NCBI RefSeq assembly: GCF_006716345.1
Contig: NZ_VFOX01000001.1
Location: forward strand, 2,356,001 to 2,420,000
Length of the DNA: 64,000 nucleotides
Source of the DNA: Microbacterium saperdae
GTDB lineage: Bacteria > Actinomycetota > Actinomycetes > Actinomycetales > Microbacteriaceae
Direction: 5' to 3'
This document shows, in pieces, positions 1 to 7,515 of the stretch. A program made the translations under genes and the position numbers. How positions within the stretch are numbered: position 1 is the stretch's first letter; each line of letters starts with the position of its first letter. The notes beneath the pieces are model-generated. The model was given only the letters and a program-made list of their open reading frames with translations. It had not been told where the DNA came from and did no database searches.

Positions 1-1102
1 CCTTGCCGTAGAAGCCGTCGCTGCCCTTGCTGTATCCGGCCGCCTCGAGGATCCCCTCGGCGGATGCGGCATCCGGCGCCTGCGGGCTCGTCGCCAGAGC
101 GGGGTCGCCCAGCCACTTCTCATCACGCGGCAGCAGCGCGAAGCTCGGCGACGACTCGCCGGAGAGACCCGCGAAGGCCTTCTTGCTGATGGCGGCACGG
201 TCGATCGCGATGTTCAGCGCCTGACGCACCGCAGGGTCGGTCTGCGCACCCGTGCAGCCCATCGCGGTGTCGGCGCAGGTCATGATCACGGTGGGATCCT
301 GCTGCTGGTTCATCGTGCTGATCCGGCCGTTCGCCGTCACCCCATCCGGGTTCGCGATGAACTGCCCGACCCAGTCGAGCTTGCCGGTCTTGAGGAGGTC
401 CTCCGACGACTGGTTCGAATCGATGCCGATGTCCTGCACCTCCTTGATCTTCGGGGGGCCGTCGCGGAACAGCGGGTTCGCCTCGAGCGTGTACGCCGCG
501 TCCGTGAACGACTTCAGCGTGTACGGTCCCGAGCCGACCGGCTTCGGGTTCGTCTCGGTCATGTAGTCGTCGATCTCCGACCAGATGTGCTCCGGGATGA
601 TCCAGGTCGATCCGAGGATCAGCGAGGTCGCGGTGAACTTGGCGGACGAGTACGTGATCACCACGGTCGTGTCGTCGGGCGCCTCTGCCGAGACCATGTC
701 GGGGTCGAGGTTCGATCCGTACCCGAGGCTGAAGGCGACGTCGGCGGCCGTGAGGTCTTCTCCGTCACTCCACTTGAGGTCGGGCTTGATCTTCACGGTG
801 AGCACCGTGCCGTCCTCGTTGAACTCGAAGGAGTCGCCGATCAGCCCGACCGGCGCTTCGTCCGAGAGCTGGTTGAAGAAGAAGAGTGGCTCGTAGATCG
901 CACCGAACGTCATGTGCGTCGCCGTGTCGACAGCGAACGGGTTGAAGTTGTTCGTGATCGGCGTCATCGACCCGGACCACATCCGGAGCGGGCGGTCGCC
1001 TCCGGACGCGCTGCCAGTGGGCGTGCAGCCACCCAGTGCCAGCGCGAGTGCGGCGGCACCGGCGACGAGAGGAAGGGTCTTCCTCCAGCGGTTGTCGTGC
1101 AT
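1..1102 (-). CDS. Peptide-type ABC transporter substrate-binding lipoprotein (3' end outside window)
   Basis: This is the solute-binding protein of an SBP_bac_5 (DppA/OppA/nickel) type ABC importer, anchored outside the membrane by lipid. The first ~25 residues form a lipoprotein signal ending in a lipobox LALALGGC, followed by a Ser/Gly linker. The mature part carries family phrases such as FNPFAVDTATHMTFGAIYEP and LKWSDGEDLTAADVAFSL. About 367 residues are in the window and the C-terminal third is cut off. The ATG at 1102 has a GAGG ribosome site just upstream. Substrate cannot be read from sequence: the family binds peptides, but some members bind oligosaccharides. The operator-like palindromes upstream suggest repression by a small-molecule sensor. 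Confidence 0.88.
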   Translation of the reverse strand, partial: MHDNRWRKTLPLVAGAAALALALGGCTPTGSASGGDRPLRMWSGSMTPITNNFNPFAVDTATHMTFGAIYEPLFFFNQLSDEAPVGLIGDSFEFNEDGTVLTVKIKPDLKWSDGEDLTAADVAFSLGYGSNLDPDMVSAEAPDDTTVVITYSSAKFTATSLILGSTWIIPEHIWSEIDDYMTETNPKPVGSGPYTLKSFTDAAYTLEANPLFRDGPPKIKEVQDIGIDSNQSSEDLLKTGKLDWVGQFIANPDGVTANGRISTMNQQQDPTVIMTCADTAMGCTGAQTDPAVRQALNIAIDRAAISKKAFAGLSGESSPSFALLPRDEKWLGDPALATSPQAPDAASAEGILEAAGYSKGSDGFYGK

Positions 1103-1150
1103 GGGAACCTCGTCTCAAGAGCTTCGTTGCTGAAAATCGAGCAGGGCGAA

Positions 1151-1240
1151 CAGGTGTCCACCTGGAGGCGAGGTTATAGTAAAGGTTCTTTCCGGTAAAG
1201 ACCTTTCCAATTAATTTGTAAAGAAACTTTCTCGATCAGT
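1151..1240 (-). promoter_or_regulatory. Promoter/operator region with three AAAG-N2/3-CTTT palindromes
   Basis: An AT-rich patch upstream of the substrate-binding protein holds three tandem imperfect palindromes: 1179-1193, 1195-1208 and 1218-1231. Each begins GTAAAG on the plus strand and carries AAAG and CTTT arms separated by 3, 2 and 3 bases. A possible -10 box TAACCT (minus strand) lies at 1171-1176, next to the first palindrome, so a bound repressor would cover the promoter. A short hairpin (CAGGTG/CACCTG, 1151-1164) lies in the predicted leader. The regulator is not identified. Confidence 0.6.
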
Positions 1241-1252
1241 TCCGTCACTGAT

Positions 1253-1299
1253 GCGGAGAATGCCGCCCGCCCACGATCGGAGCGAACGGCATTCTCCGC
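1253..1299 (-). terminator. Hairpin downstream of the Eis-like gene
   Basis: Perfect 13-bp inverted repeat, GCGGAGAATGCCG at 1253-1265 and its complement at 1287-1299, with a 21-base loop. It lies 50 bases past the stop of the acetyltransferase gene. There is no T-run, so it may be a terminator or an RNA-stabilising hairpin. Confidence 0.55.
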
Positions 1300-1348
1300 G
1301 ATGCATGCGGCAGCGTTGCGGGTTCTCGCGGGCCTCCGCGAGACGAGA

Positions 1349-2653
1349 TCAGTACCAGATGTCGAGCGAGGGGGCCGGGAACGAGATGAACGCCCTGTCG
1401 AGTCTCTCGACAGTCGCCGCGTCGCCGTGGATCAACCCCGCTCCGTGCAACGCAGCGGCACGTACCCCGCCGGCGTAGAGCGAGGAGAGCGCGGCGACGC
1501 CCATGCGCACATCGGCCCCCTGATCGTCCGTGCGACTCACGGTCGCGACGCCCCGGTCGTCGATCTGCACTCGCCAGTGCCCCTGCGCGAAGCCGAGCGG
1601 GTCATCGATGCCGATCACCACGTCGAGCGGCGCCGAGAAGCGTCGCGCGGTCAACGCCGCGTCGACGTCGAGCACACGCAGCCACCCGTGGTCGTGGACC
1701 TCCTGTGTCACGCCCCGCGCGTCGGCGACGAGCCACGGCAGCGGATCGTCGAGTGGCCGCAGGTCGGCCGTCACCTGATCGACCAGGTCGTGCTGCACGG
1801 CGAATCGCCAGAGCGCCGCGACGGCATCGGTCGTCTCACCCACGAGCAGGCGCACCTGCAACGCGGAGCGGAACGTGCCGTCGATCTCGGTGAGCGTGTA
1901 GACCAGCACACCGCGGACCTCACCGGACGCGTCGCGGTACCGCACACCGCGGACCTTCTCGCGCTCCGCGTCACTCCCGGTGACACCGGCGTAGCCGTCC
2001 CAACGCCCCTGCCACCCGGCGATCTGTCCGGCGCGCGCATGGCGCGCCCGTTCGTGCACCGCTCCGAGTTCGGCCGCGAGCGCATCGCGCTCGACATACT
2101 CGACACTGCCGGCGGGCACGTGACCTGCCCAGCCCGCGCGGCGGGTGTCGACGGAGAACCGCGCCGCAGGAACGGCCGCGCCGAAGCCGTAGCGGCCGTA
2201 GATGGTGGCTTCCGACACCGTGAGTCCCGCGACGGGGACTCCCGCGGAGGCGGCGGCACGCAACTCGCCCTCGAGGAGAGCCCGCGCGATCCCGCGGCGC
2301 CGATGGGTACCGGCGACCGTCACGACGCTGATCGCCCACATCCCGAGCTCATCACCACCCGGCAGTGTCAGCGGCGTTACCCAGGAGTTGACCGTCGCGA
2401 CGGGCAGCGCGTTCTCCGCACCCGTGCGGTCGAACACTCCGGTGTTGCGGCGCTCTGCGAACGTCGCCCGTTCTGCGGAGAGCGCCTCCGCCGTCGGCTC
2501 GCTCCCGAGGAAGCCTCGCGCGACCGCTCGCTGATACGACGCGGCCTGCGCATCGTCCTGGAAGTCGACGAGGCGATAGTCGAGCCCGTTCGCGGCGAGC
2601 CGGTCGACGGAGGTCTGGTCTGCGGGGATCCCCCGCGCATCGATGAAGGCCAT
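1349..2653 (-). CDS. eis: Eis-family GNAT N-acetyltransferase
   Basis: A 434-residue protein of the Eis type: two GNAT folds plus a C-terminal sterol-carrier-like domain, acetylating amines of aminoglycosides or cell peptides in mycobacterial relatives. The acetyl-CoA binding segment VTVAGTHRRRGIARALL is near residue 120, followed by SEATIYGRYGFG, which holds the tyrosine used as general acid in the family. The protein ends FPAPSLDIWY: an aromatic C-terminal residue whose carboxylate is the catalytic base in M. tuberculosis Eis is kept here as Tyr. Start ATG 2653 is supported by a TAGGCT box six bases upstream, which predicts a leaderless message. Substrate in this organism is unknown. Confidence 0.85.
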   Translation of the reverse strand: MAFIDARGIPADQTSVDRLAANGLDYRLVDFQDDAQAASYQRAVARGFLGSEPTAEALSAERATFAERRNTGVFDRTGAENALPVATVNSWVTPLTLPGGDELGMWAISVVTVAGTHRRRGIARALLEGELRAAASAGVPVAGLTVSEATIYGRYGFGAAVPAARFSVDTRRAGWAGHVPAGSVEYVERDALAAELGAVHERARHARAGQIAGWQGRWDGYAGVTGSDAEREKVRGVRYRDASGEVRGVLVYTLTEIDGTFRSALQVRLLVGETTDAVAALWRFAVQHDLVDQVTADLRPLDDPLPWLVADARGVTQEVHDHGWLRVLDVDAALTARRFSAPLDVVIGIDDPLGFAQGHWRVQIDDRGVATVSRTDDQGADVRMGVAALSSLYAGGVRAAALHGAGLIHGDAATVERLDRAFISFPAPSLDIWY

Positions 2654-2659
2654 GGCTAC

Positions 2660-2665
2660 AGCCTA
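2660..2665 (-). promoter_or_regulatory. -10 box of the Eis-like gene (leaderless)
   Basis: TAGGCT, ending six bases before the ATG at 2653. Confidence 0.6.
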
Positions 2666-2693
2666 GAGTCGGAGTCCGACGGCGCGGCCCGGA

Positions 2694-2939
2694 TCAGTGC
2701 TGGCTGGCCTGGACCTCGCGCAGTCGAGCGAAGACCTGATCACGCAGCTCCTCCGGAGCGGTCTCCTTGCACGCACGCGCCACGACTTCGGTGAGCGTGG
2801 TGGCGACGAGCGCCTCGTCCCGGCAGGACGGGCAGTTCTCCAGATGCTCGCGGATCTCGGTGTGCTCGGTGTTGCAGACCTCGTTGCGGAGGTATTCCTC
2901 CAGATCCTGACGGGCTTTGTCGCAGCCGCAGTCGCTCAT
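2694..2939 (-). CDS. rsrA: Zinc-binding anti-sigma factor, RsrA/RshA type
   Basis: An 81-residue cytoplasmic anti-sigma factor of the ZAS family. The motif HLENCPSC gives H32, C36 and C39 of the HxxxCxxC zinc site, and additional cysteines occur at C4, C6, C22 and C57. In the family, thiol oxidation forms a disulfide, releases zinc and frees the sigma factor. The ATG overlaps the TGA of the sigma gene by four bases, so the pair is translationally coupled and made in matched amounts. Mycothiol-related disulfide stress is the expected signal, by analogy with RsrA of Streptomyces and RshA of mycobacteria. Confidence 0.92.
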   Translation of the reverse strand: MSDCGCDKARQDLEEYLRNEVCNTEHTEIREHLENCPSCRDEALVATTLTEVVARACKETAPEELRDQVFARLREVQASQH

Positions 2940-3598
2940 TTCCTGCTCCTCGTGTCGGCCGCGGCGATGCCCCGCTCCGCGGCGTAGTCTGCCAACAGCT
3001 CCCGCAACATCCGCCTGCCCCGATGCAGGCGGCTCATCACGGTGCCGATGGGTGTCTTCATGATGTCGGCGATCTCCTGGTAGGCGAACCCCTCGACATC
3101 GGCGAGGTACACCGCCAGCCGGAAGTCCTCCGGCACAGCCTGCAGCGCATCCTTGACGACCGAAGCCGGCATGCGGTCGATCGCCTCCGCCTCCGCGGAA
3201 CGGCTGTGCGAAGCGGTGGTCGACTCCGCGCCGCCCAGCTGCCAGTCCTCGAGCTCATCGATCGTGCCCTGGAACGGCTCGCGCTGCTTCTTGCGGTAGA
3301 TGTTGATATACGTGTTGGTCAGGATCCGGTACAACCAGGCCTTGAGGTTCGTGCCCTGCGAGAACGTCGACCAGGAACCGTACGCCTTCACGAACGTCTC
3401 CTGTACGAGGTCTGCGGCGTCGGCAGGATTGCGCGTCATACGCATCGCTGCGGCGTAGAGCTGATCCATGAAAGGGATCGCCTGCTCCTCGAACTCGCGC
3501 CGAGGGTCGCCGACGATGTCTGCGGTTGCGGTGTCATCCATCACCGGCCAGTCTAGGCCGCTGATGTCCACAGATCCGCGCTCCAACGTCGCGATCAT
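2936..3598 (-). CDS. sigR: ECF sigma factor SigR/SigH (thiol-oxidative stress)
   Basis: A 220-residue group-4 sigma factor. Region 2 is seen in [20 protein letters not shown] and [20 protein letters not shown], and region 4 in [19 protein letters not shown] followed by [18 protein letters not shown]. It should direct RNA polymerase to thioredoxin, mycothiol and protein-quality genes when its partner anti-sigma factor is oxidised. I chose ATG 3598 because AGGAGAGAG lies just upstream; a longer in-frame form starting at 3658 would run into the aroA start region and is rich in arginine. A GGAAT-N18-GTT promoter upstream matches the sequence this same sigma factor reads, so it should activate itself. 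Confidence 0.94.
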   Translation of the reverse strand: MIATLERGSVDISGLDWPVMDDTATADIVGDPRREFEEQAIPFMDQLYAAAMRMTRNPADAADLVQETFVKAYGSWSTFSQGTNLKAWLYRILTNTYINIYRKKQREPFQGTIDELEDWQLGGAESTTASHSRSAEAEAIDRMPASVVKDALQAVPEDFRLAVYLADVEGFAYQEIADIMKTPIGTVMSRLHRGRRMLRELLADYAAERGIAAADTRSRK

Positions 3599-3633
3599 GC
3601 TCTCTCCTTCTCGGCGCCTGCGTCGCCGTTCAC

Positions 3634-3639
3634 TAAGGT
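3634..3639 (+). promoter_or_regulatory. -10 box of aroA
   Basis: TAAGGT, ending eight bases before the aroA ATG at 3648, so transcription would start close to the start codon. It lies inside the leader of the divergent sigR message. Confidence 0.5.
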
Positions 3640-3642
3640 GGA

Positions 3643-3668
3643 AACCGATGAGCGTCAACAGGTATTCC
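3643..3668 (-). promoter_or_regulatory. SigR-type autoregulatory promoter
   Basis: On the minus strand GGAAT (3664-3668) and GTT (3643-3645) are separated by exactly 18 bases, the SigR/SigH consensus. It lies about 45 bases upstream of the sigR ATG and covers the first codons of the divergent aroA. Confidence 0.8.
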
Positions 3669-4973
3669 CCTCCCCCTGTCCAGGGCGCCTACATCGCGCC
3701 CACCGCCGACGACGCGGTGCATGCCACCCTCACCATTCCCGGTTCGAAATCGCTGACGAACCGCGAGCTGATCATCGCGGCGATCGCCGACGGCCCCGGC
3801 CGCCTGGTGGCCCCGCTGCACTCCGACGACTCCCGCCGGATGGTCGATGCCCTCCGCGCGATCGGCGTCGGGATCGAGGAGATCGACGCCGGAGGCGAGT
3901 TCGGTCCCGACCTCGTCGTGACCCCCGCCAAGCTCACCGGCGGAGTGACCGTCGACTGCGGTCAGGCAGGAACGGTGATGCGGTTCATCGCCCCGCTGGC
4001 GGGTCTCGCCGCGCACGACGTGCACCTGACCGCGCACGAGACGGCTCTGCATCGGCCGATGGGCGGTCTCATCAGCGCTCTGCGCGACCTCGGCGTCGAC
4101 ATCGACGACGAGGGAACGTGGTCGCTGCCGTTCACGATCCGCGGTCATGGACGCATCCGAGGCGGCCGTGTCGAGATCGATGCCTCCGCATCGAGCCAGT
4201 TCGTGTCCGGACTCCTCCTCGCCGCCCCCCGGTTCGACGTCGGCCTGCACCTCGTGCACACCGGCGAGCACCTGCCGAGCCTGCCGCACATCGACATGAC
4301 GATCGAGTCGCTGAGCCGACGAGGCATCCGCATCGAGCGCCCTGCGGTGGGCGAATGGCTCGTCGAGGCCGGCGTGCCCCGGGCCAAGGAGATCGCGATC
4401 GAGCCCGACCTCTCCAACGCGGCCCCGTTCCTCGCCGCGGCGCTCGTCACCGGCGGATCGGTGTCGATCACGGGCTGGCCCGCGCACTCCACGCAGCCCG
4501 GCGCCCTCCTGCCAGAGATCCTCCAGGCGATGGGCGCCCACACCAGTCGTCACGGCGGCGCGCTCACCGTCCGCGCCGGCACTGGCATCCGTGGGCTGGA
4601 TCTCGATCTCTCAGCCGCGAGCGAACTGACCCCCACGATCGTCGGTCTCGCCGCTTTCGCCGAATCGCCCACCACCATCCGCGGCATCGGCCACATCCGC
4701 CTGCACGAGACCGATCGGATCGCCGCGCTCATCGGCAACATCCGCGCCCTCGGCGGCGAGGCGGAAGAGCTCTCCGATGGTCTGCGCATCATCCCGCGCC
4801 CTCTGCACGGCGGCGGCTGGGCGGCGCATCACGACCACCGGATGGCGACCACCGGTGCCTTGATCGGCCTGCGCGTGCCCGGCGTCGAGATCGACGAGAT
4901 CGGCACCACGGCAAAGACACTCCCCGAGTTCACCTTGCTCTGGGAACGGATGCTGCGAGGCGCTGGCGCGTGA
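3648..4973 (+). CDS. aroA: 3-phosphoshikimate 1-carboxyvinyltransferase (EPSP synthase)
   Basis: Shikimate-pathway enzyme joining phosphoenolpyruvate to shikimate-3-phosphate on the way to aromatic amino acids, in the cytoplasm. The 441-residue length is normal. Substrate-site motifs are present: [12 protein letters not shown] near residue 34, [14 protein letters not shown] near 104 (the glyphosate-sensitive loop), [18 protein letters not shown] near 350, and [14 protein letters not shown] near the end. The ATG at 3648 lacks a good ribosome site but has a TAAGGT box eight bases before it, consistent with a leaderless message. The stop overlaps the rsgA GTG by four bases, so the two are one unit. 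The same aroA-rsgA pairing near sigH is found in mycobacteria. Confidence 0.96.
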   Translation: MSVNRYSPPPVQGAYIAPTADDAVHATLTIPGSKSLTNRELIIAAIADGPGRLVAPLHSDDSRRMVDALRAIGVGIEEIDAGGEFGPDLVVTPAKLTGGVTVDCGQAGTVMRFIAPLAGLAAHDVHLTAHETALHRPMGGLISALRDLGVDIDDEGTWSLPFTIRGHGRIRGGRVEIDASASSQFVSGLLLAAPRFDVGLHLVHTGEHLPSLPHIDMTIESLSRRGIRIERPAVGEWLVEAGVPRAKEIAIEPDLSNAAPFLAAALVTGGSVSITGWPAHSTQPGALLPEILQAMGAHTSRHGGALTVRAGTGIRGLDLDLSAASELTPTIVGLAAFAESPTTIRGIGHIRLHETDRIAALIGNIRALGGEAEELSDGLRIIPRPLHGGGWAAHHDHRMATTGALIGLRVPGVEIDEIGTTAKTLPEFTLLWERMLRGAGA

Positions 4974-6040
4974 GTTGGCTGGGCGACTCCGACGACCTCG
5001 AGGACGACTTCGAGGACTACGACGAGAGCACGATCCGCACGAGACCGAACCCCAAGGGCAACCGGCCGCGGACCAAACGGCGCCCTGCGCACGAGGACGC
5101 CGTCGTGGGTCGCGTGCTCGGCGTGGACCGCGGCCGCTACACCGTGCTGCTGGACGAGGGCACCGACGACGAGCACCTCGTCTCGGCGACCAGGGCGAGG
5201 GAGCTGCGGCGCATGCCGATCGTCACCGGCGACCACGCTCGCGTCGTCGGCGACACATCCGGCGCGGAGGGCACTCTCAGCCGGATCATCGGGATCGTCG
5301 ATCGCACCTCCCTGCTCCGCCGCAGCGCGGACGACACGGACCAGGTGGAACGCGTGATCGTCGCGAACGCCGATCAGATGCTCATCGTCGTCGCCGCCGC
5401 CGATCCGGAGCCCCGCGCGCGCCTCGTGGACCGCTACCTCGTGGCGGCGCTGGATGCCGGCATCCGGCCGCTGCTCGTGGTGACCAAGACCGACCTCGCC
5501 GATCCCACGGCCTTCCTGTCGCACTTCGACGGACTGGATCTCCGCGTTTTCACCAGCGCGCGGGAGGAGATGCCGACCGAGGAGATCGGCGCGGCCCTCG
5601 TCGGCCATTCCACGGTGTTCGTGGGCCATTCGGGCGTCGGCAAGTCGACCCTGGTCAACGAGCTCGTGCCCACGGCCAAGCGAGCGACCGGTCACGTGAA
5701 CCAGGTGACGGGTCGCGGACGCCACACGTCCTCATCGACGGTCTCCCTCCGCTATGAGGGAGACGACGGATCCGGATGGGTCATCGACACCCCCGGTGTG
5801 CGCTCGTTCGGACTCGGTCACGTGGAACCGGCCAACATCCTGGCGGCCTTCACGGAGCTCGCACTCATCGCCGAGAACTGCCCCCGCGGCTGCACGCACC
5901 TCGCGGATGCCCCCGACTGCGCGCTGATCGAGGCCGAGGAACGGGGCGAGCTCAGCGACGCCGAACGCGCACGTCTCGACTCGTTGCAGCGACTGCTGCA
6001 GACCTTCGCCGACAAGGCCGAGCAAGCGCCCGGACGATAA
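4970..6040 (+). CDS. rsgA: Ribosome small-subunit-dependent GTPase RsgA
   Basis: A 356-residue circularly permuted GTPase that acts late in 30S ribosome maturation. The order of G motifs is permuted as expected: VTKTDL (G4) near 175, then GHSGVGKS (G1) at 219-226, then DTPG (G3). An OB-fold segment precedes them, and a C-terminal zinc-binding knuckle is visible in ENCPRGCTHLADAPDC. The N-terminus is an acidic then basic tail (DDLEDDFEDYDE followed by RPRTKRRP), longer than in E. coli. Start is GTG at 4970, overlapping the aroA stop. Confidence 0.95.
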   Translation: MSWLGDSDDLEDDFEDYDESTIRTRPNPKGNRPRTKRRPAHEDAVVGRVLGVDRGRYTVLLDEGTDDEHLVSATRARELRRMPIVTGDHARVVGDTSGAEGTLSRIIGIVDRTSLLRRSADDTDQVERVIVANADQMLIVVAAADPEPRARLVDRYLVAALDAGIRPLLVVTKTDLADPTAFLSHFDGLDLRVFTSAREEMPTEEIGAALVGHSTVFVGHSGVGKSTLVNELVPTAKRATGHVNQVTGRGRHTSSSTVSLRYEGDDGSGWVIDTPGVRSFGLGHVEPANILAAFTELALIAENCPRGCTHLADAPDCALIEAEERGELSDAERARLDSLQRLLQTFADKAEQAPGR

Positions 6041-6043
6041 GCT
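6038..6043 (+). promoter_or_regulatory. -10 box of bcp, embedded in the rsgA stop codon
   Basis: TAAGCT, whose TAA is the rsgA stop; six bases separate it from the bcp GTG at 6050. This suggests a separate leaderless transcript besides read-through from aroA-rsgA. Confidence 0.5.
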
Positions 6044-6049
6044 GGGCAC

Positions 6050-6523
6050 GTGACTCAGCGCCTGGAACCCGGAACGCCCGCCCCCGACTTCGCCCTCCGC
6101 GACCAGGACGGCGCCACCGTGCGACTGTCCGACCTGCGCGGCCAGAAGACGGTGCTCTACTTCTACCCGGCGGCGATGACGCCCGGCTGCACGACGCAGG
6201 CCTGCGACTTCCGCGACAGCATCTCCTCGCTGCAGGGTGCCGGATATCGGGTCATCGGAGTCTCGCGCGACGAGCCCTCCACCCTCGCGGAGTTCCGCGA
6301 GCGCGACGGGCTCACCTTCACGCTGCTCAGCGACCCCGACCACGCCGTGCACGATGCCTACGGCGCGTGGGGCGAGAAGATGAACTACGGCAAGGTCGTC
6401 GAGGGCGTCCTCCGCTCGACATTCGTGCTCGACGAGGACGGTGTCGTCAGCCTCGCTCAGTACAACGTGAAGGCGACGGGACACGTCGCTCGCCTCCGCA
6501 AGCTCCTCGGCATCGACGCCTGA
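6050..6523 (+). CDS. bcp: Thioredoxin-dependent peroxiredoxin (Bcp/PrxQ)
   Basis: A 157-residue cytoplasmic peroxidase that reduces hydrogen peroxide and organic hydroperoxides using thioredoxin. The motif TPGCTTQACDFRD gives peroxidatic Cys47 and resolving Cys52, five residues apart, the atypical 2-Cys arrangement of the BCP/PrxQ group. The catalytic Thr and Pro before Cys47 are in place. GTG start at 6050. Placement near the thiol-stress sigma factor fits a redox role, though I see no SigR promoter directly upstream. Confidence 0.94.
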   Translation: MTQRLEPGTPAPDFALRDQDGATVRLSDLRGQKTVLYFYPAAMTPGCTTQACDFRDSISSLQGAGYRVIGVSRDEPSTLAEFRERDGLTFTLLSDPDHAVHDAYGAWGEKMNYGKVVEGVLRSTFVLDEDGVVSLAQYNVKATGHVARLRKLLGIDA

Positions 6524-6535
6524 GGGGCCGCGCGC

Positions 6536-6922
6536 TCACTCGGCTTCGGCGCGCTCGCTCTCCCGACGAGCGCTCGAGATGAGAAGCACGAAGCCGATGA
6601 TGCCCGGCGCGCCGACGCCCAGCGTGAACGCCCACGGGATCGGCTGCAGCGTGAGCGACGCGAGCGCGAGAGCGACGGCGAGGACCTGGAACACCACTCC
6701 GCCGGAACGGGCCCAGGAGCGTCCGACGCGGGCGCCGAACGCGAAGGCGAGGAGCGCCCCCGCACCGATCAGCGTGAGCACGATGAGGGCGATGGCGGTC
6801 GGCAACGACGCGGCGTCCCCGGCACCCAGCCCCATCAGCTCGATGATCGCGAACACCACGAGCGCCGCTCCCTCGAGGGCGAGTACCGCTGCTGCGGCGG
6901 TGGCGAGTCCTGGTGCACGCAC
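6536..6922 (-). CDS. Small four-helix membrane protein of unknown function
   Basis: About 128 residues with four hydrophobic helices: LATAAAAVLALEGAALVVFA, a second around TAIALIVLTLIGAGALLAFAF, a third around FQVLAVALALASLTL, and a last around ITLGVGAPGIIGFVLLI; short Arg/Glu-rich tail. Similar 'four-TM' hypothetical proteins are common in Actinobacteria, but I can assign no function. I chose the GTG at 6922 because AGGAG lies five bases upstream; a longer form from 6979 lacks a ribosome site. It is convergent with bcp and divergent from whiB1. Confidence 0.7.
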   Translation of the reverse strand: MRAPGLATAAAAVLALEGAALVVFAIIELMGLGAGDAASLPTAIALIVLTLIGAGALLAFAFGARVGRSWARSGGVVFQVLAVALALASLTLQPIPWAFTLGVGAPGIIGFVLLISSARRESERAEAE

Positions 6923-7154
6923 GATGTCTCCTGAGAATCGAATGAGAAGGATGAAAACCCTTGATTTCGCAGGTTTCATGTAACAGAATAGACAGCGTCA
7001 TGTGCTCCCACAGCGGCGTGGGGCGGGCGATACGCTCGCATCACAATTCGCGGGCATCCGTCCGCATCTGAACAGGGTAGCGGAACCCGAGCCGCCGCCC
7101 GAATCGAGTCGTCGCGTCGCGACATCTCTTGAAATCCCACACCGAGGAGCCCCC

Positions 7155-7403
7155 ATGGATTGGCGCGATAAGGCCGCCTGCTTGACCGTCGACCCCGAAC
7201 TGTTCTTCCCTGTCGGGAACACCGGTCCGGCTGTCGATCAGATCGAGAAGGCGAAGACCGTCTGCGCCACCTGCACGGTCACCGAGATCTGCCTGCAGTA
7301 CGCCCTCGAGTCCAGCCAGGATTCGGGTGTCTGGGGAGGTCTCTCCGAAGACGAGCGTCGTGCGCTGAAGCGTCGCGCCGCTCGCGCCCGCCGCGCCTCC
7401 TGA
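7155..7403 (+). CDS. whiB1: WhiB-family iron-sulfur regulator, WhiB1 type
   Basis: An 82-residue 4Fe-4S transcription factor that binds region 4 of the principal sigma factor. Cluster ligands are Cys9, Cys37, Cys40 and Cys46, the same numbers as in M. tuberculosis WhiB1; the GVWGG turn and basic tail LKRRAARARRAS follow. The near match throughout (MDWRDKAAC, DPELFFPVGN, SQDSGVWGGLSEDERRALKRR) makes the WhiB1 subclass secure. In mycobacteria this protein is essential and nitric-oxide sensitive. GGAG lies just before the ATG. The 230-base upstream gap suggests a long regulated leader. It neighbours the PdtaS kinase as in mycobacteria. Confidence 0.95.
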   Translation: MDWRDKAACLTVDPELFFPVGNTGPAVDQIEKAKTVCATCTVTEICLQYALESSQDSGVWGGLSEDERRALKRRAARARRAS

Positions 7404-7477
7404 CCGGGGCTCGCGTCCACGCGGACCGGCCCTGCTGACCTCCACGGAGGTCCCCGCAGAACCGGGCCGCTGATGCC

Positions 7478-7514
7478 GCCGGACGATGTCGCCTCGCGAC
7501 CTCGTCCGGCTTTT
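7478..7514 (+). terminator. Rho-independent terminator after whiB1
   Basis: GCCGGACGA (7478-7486) pairs perfectly with TCGTCCGGC (7502-7510), followed by TTTT. It separates whiB1 from the convergent kinase gene. Confidence 0.85.
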
Positions 7515-7515
7515 G

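Noticed and set aside
400..440. GGTTCGAAT string like a tRNA T-loop
   Set aside because: It is inside the substrate-binding protein codons (NQSS region) and no cloverleaf can be drawn.
3638..4969. Plus-strand open frame upstream of rsgA in the rsgA frame
   Set aside because: It is the +2 frame of aroA; RsgA begins at the GTG 4970 overlapping the aroA stop.
6990..7015. TGTG-N4-CACA upstream of whiB1, resembling a CRP site
   Set aside because: CRP sites need about eight bases between TGTG and CACA; spacing here is four.
7080..7115. GGAAC before whiB1 as possible SigR promoter
   Set aside because: No GTT/GTC at the required 18-19 base distance; closest is 21 or more.
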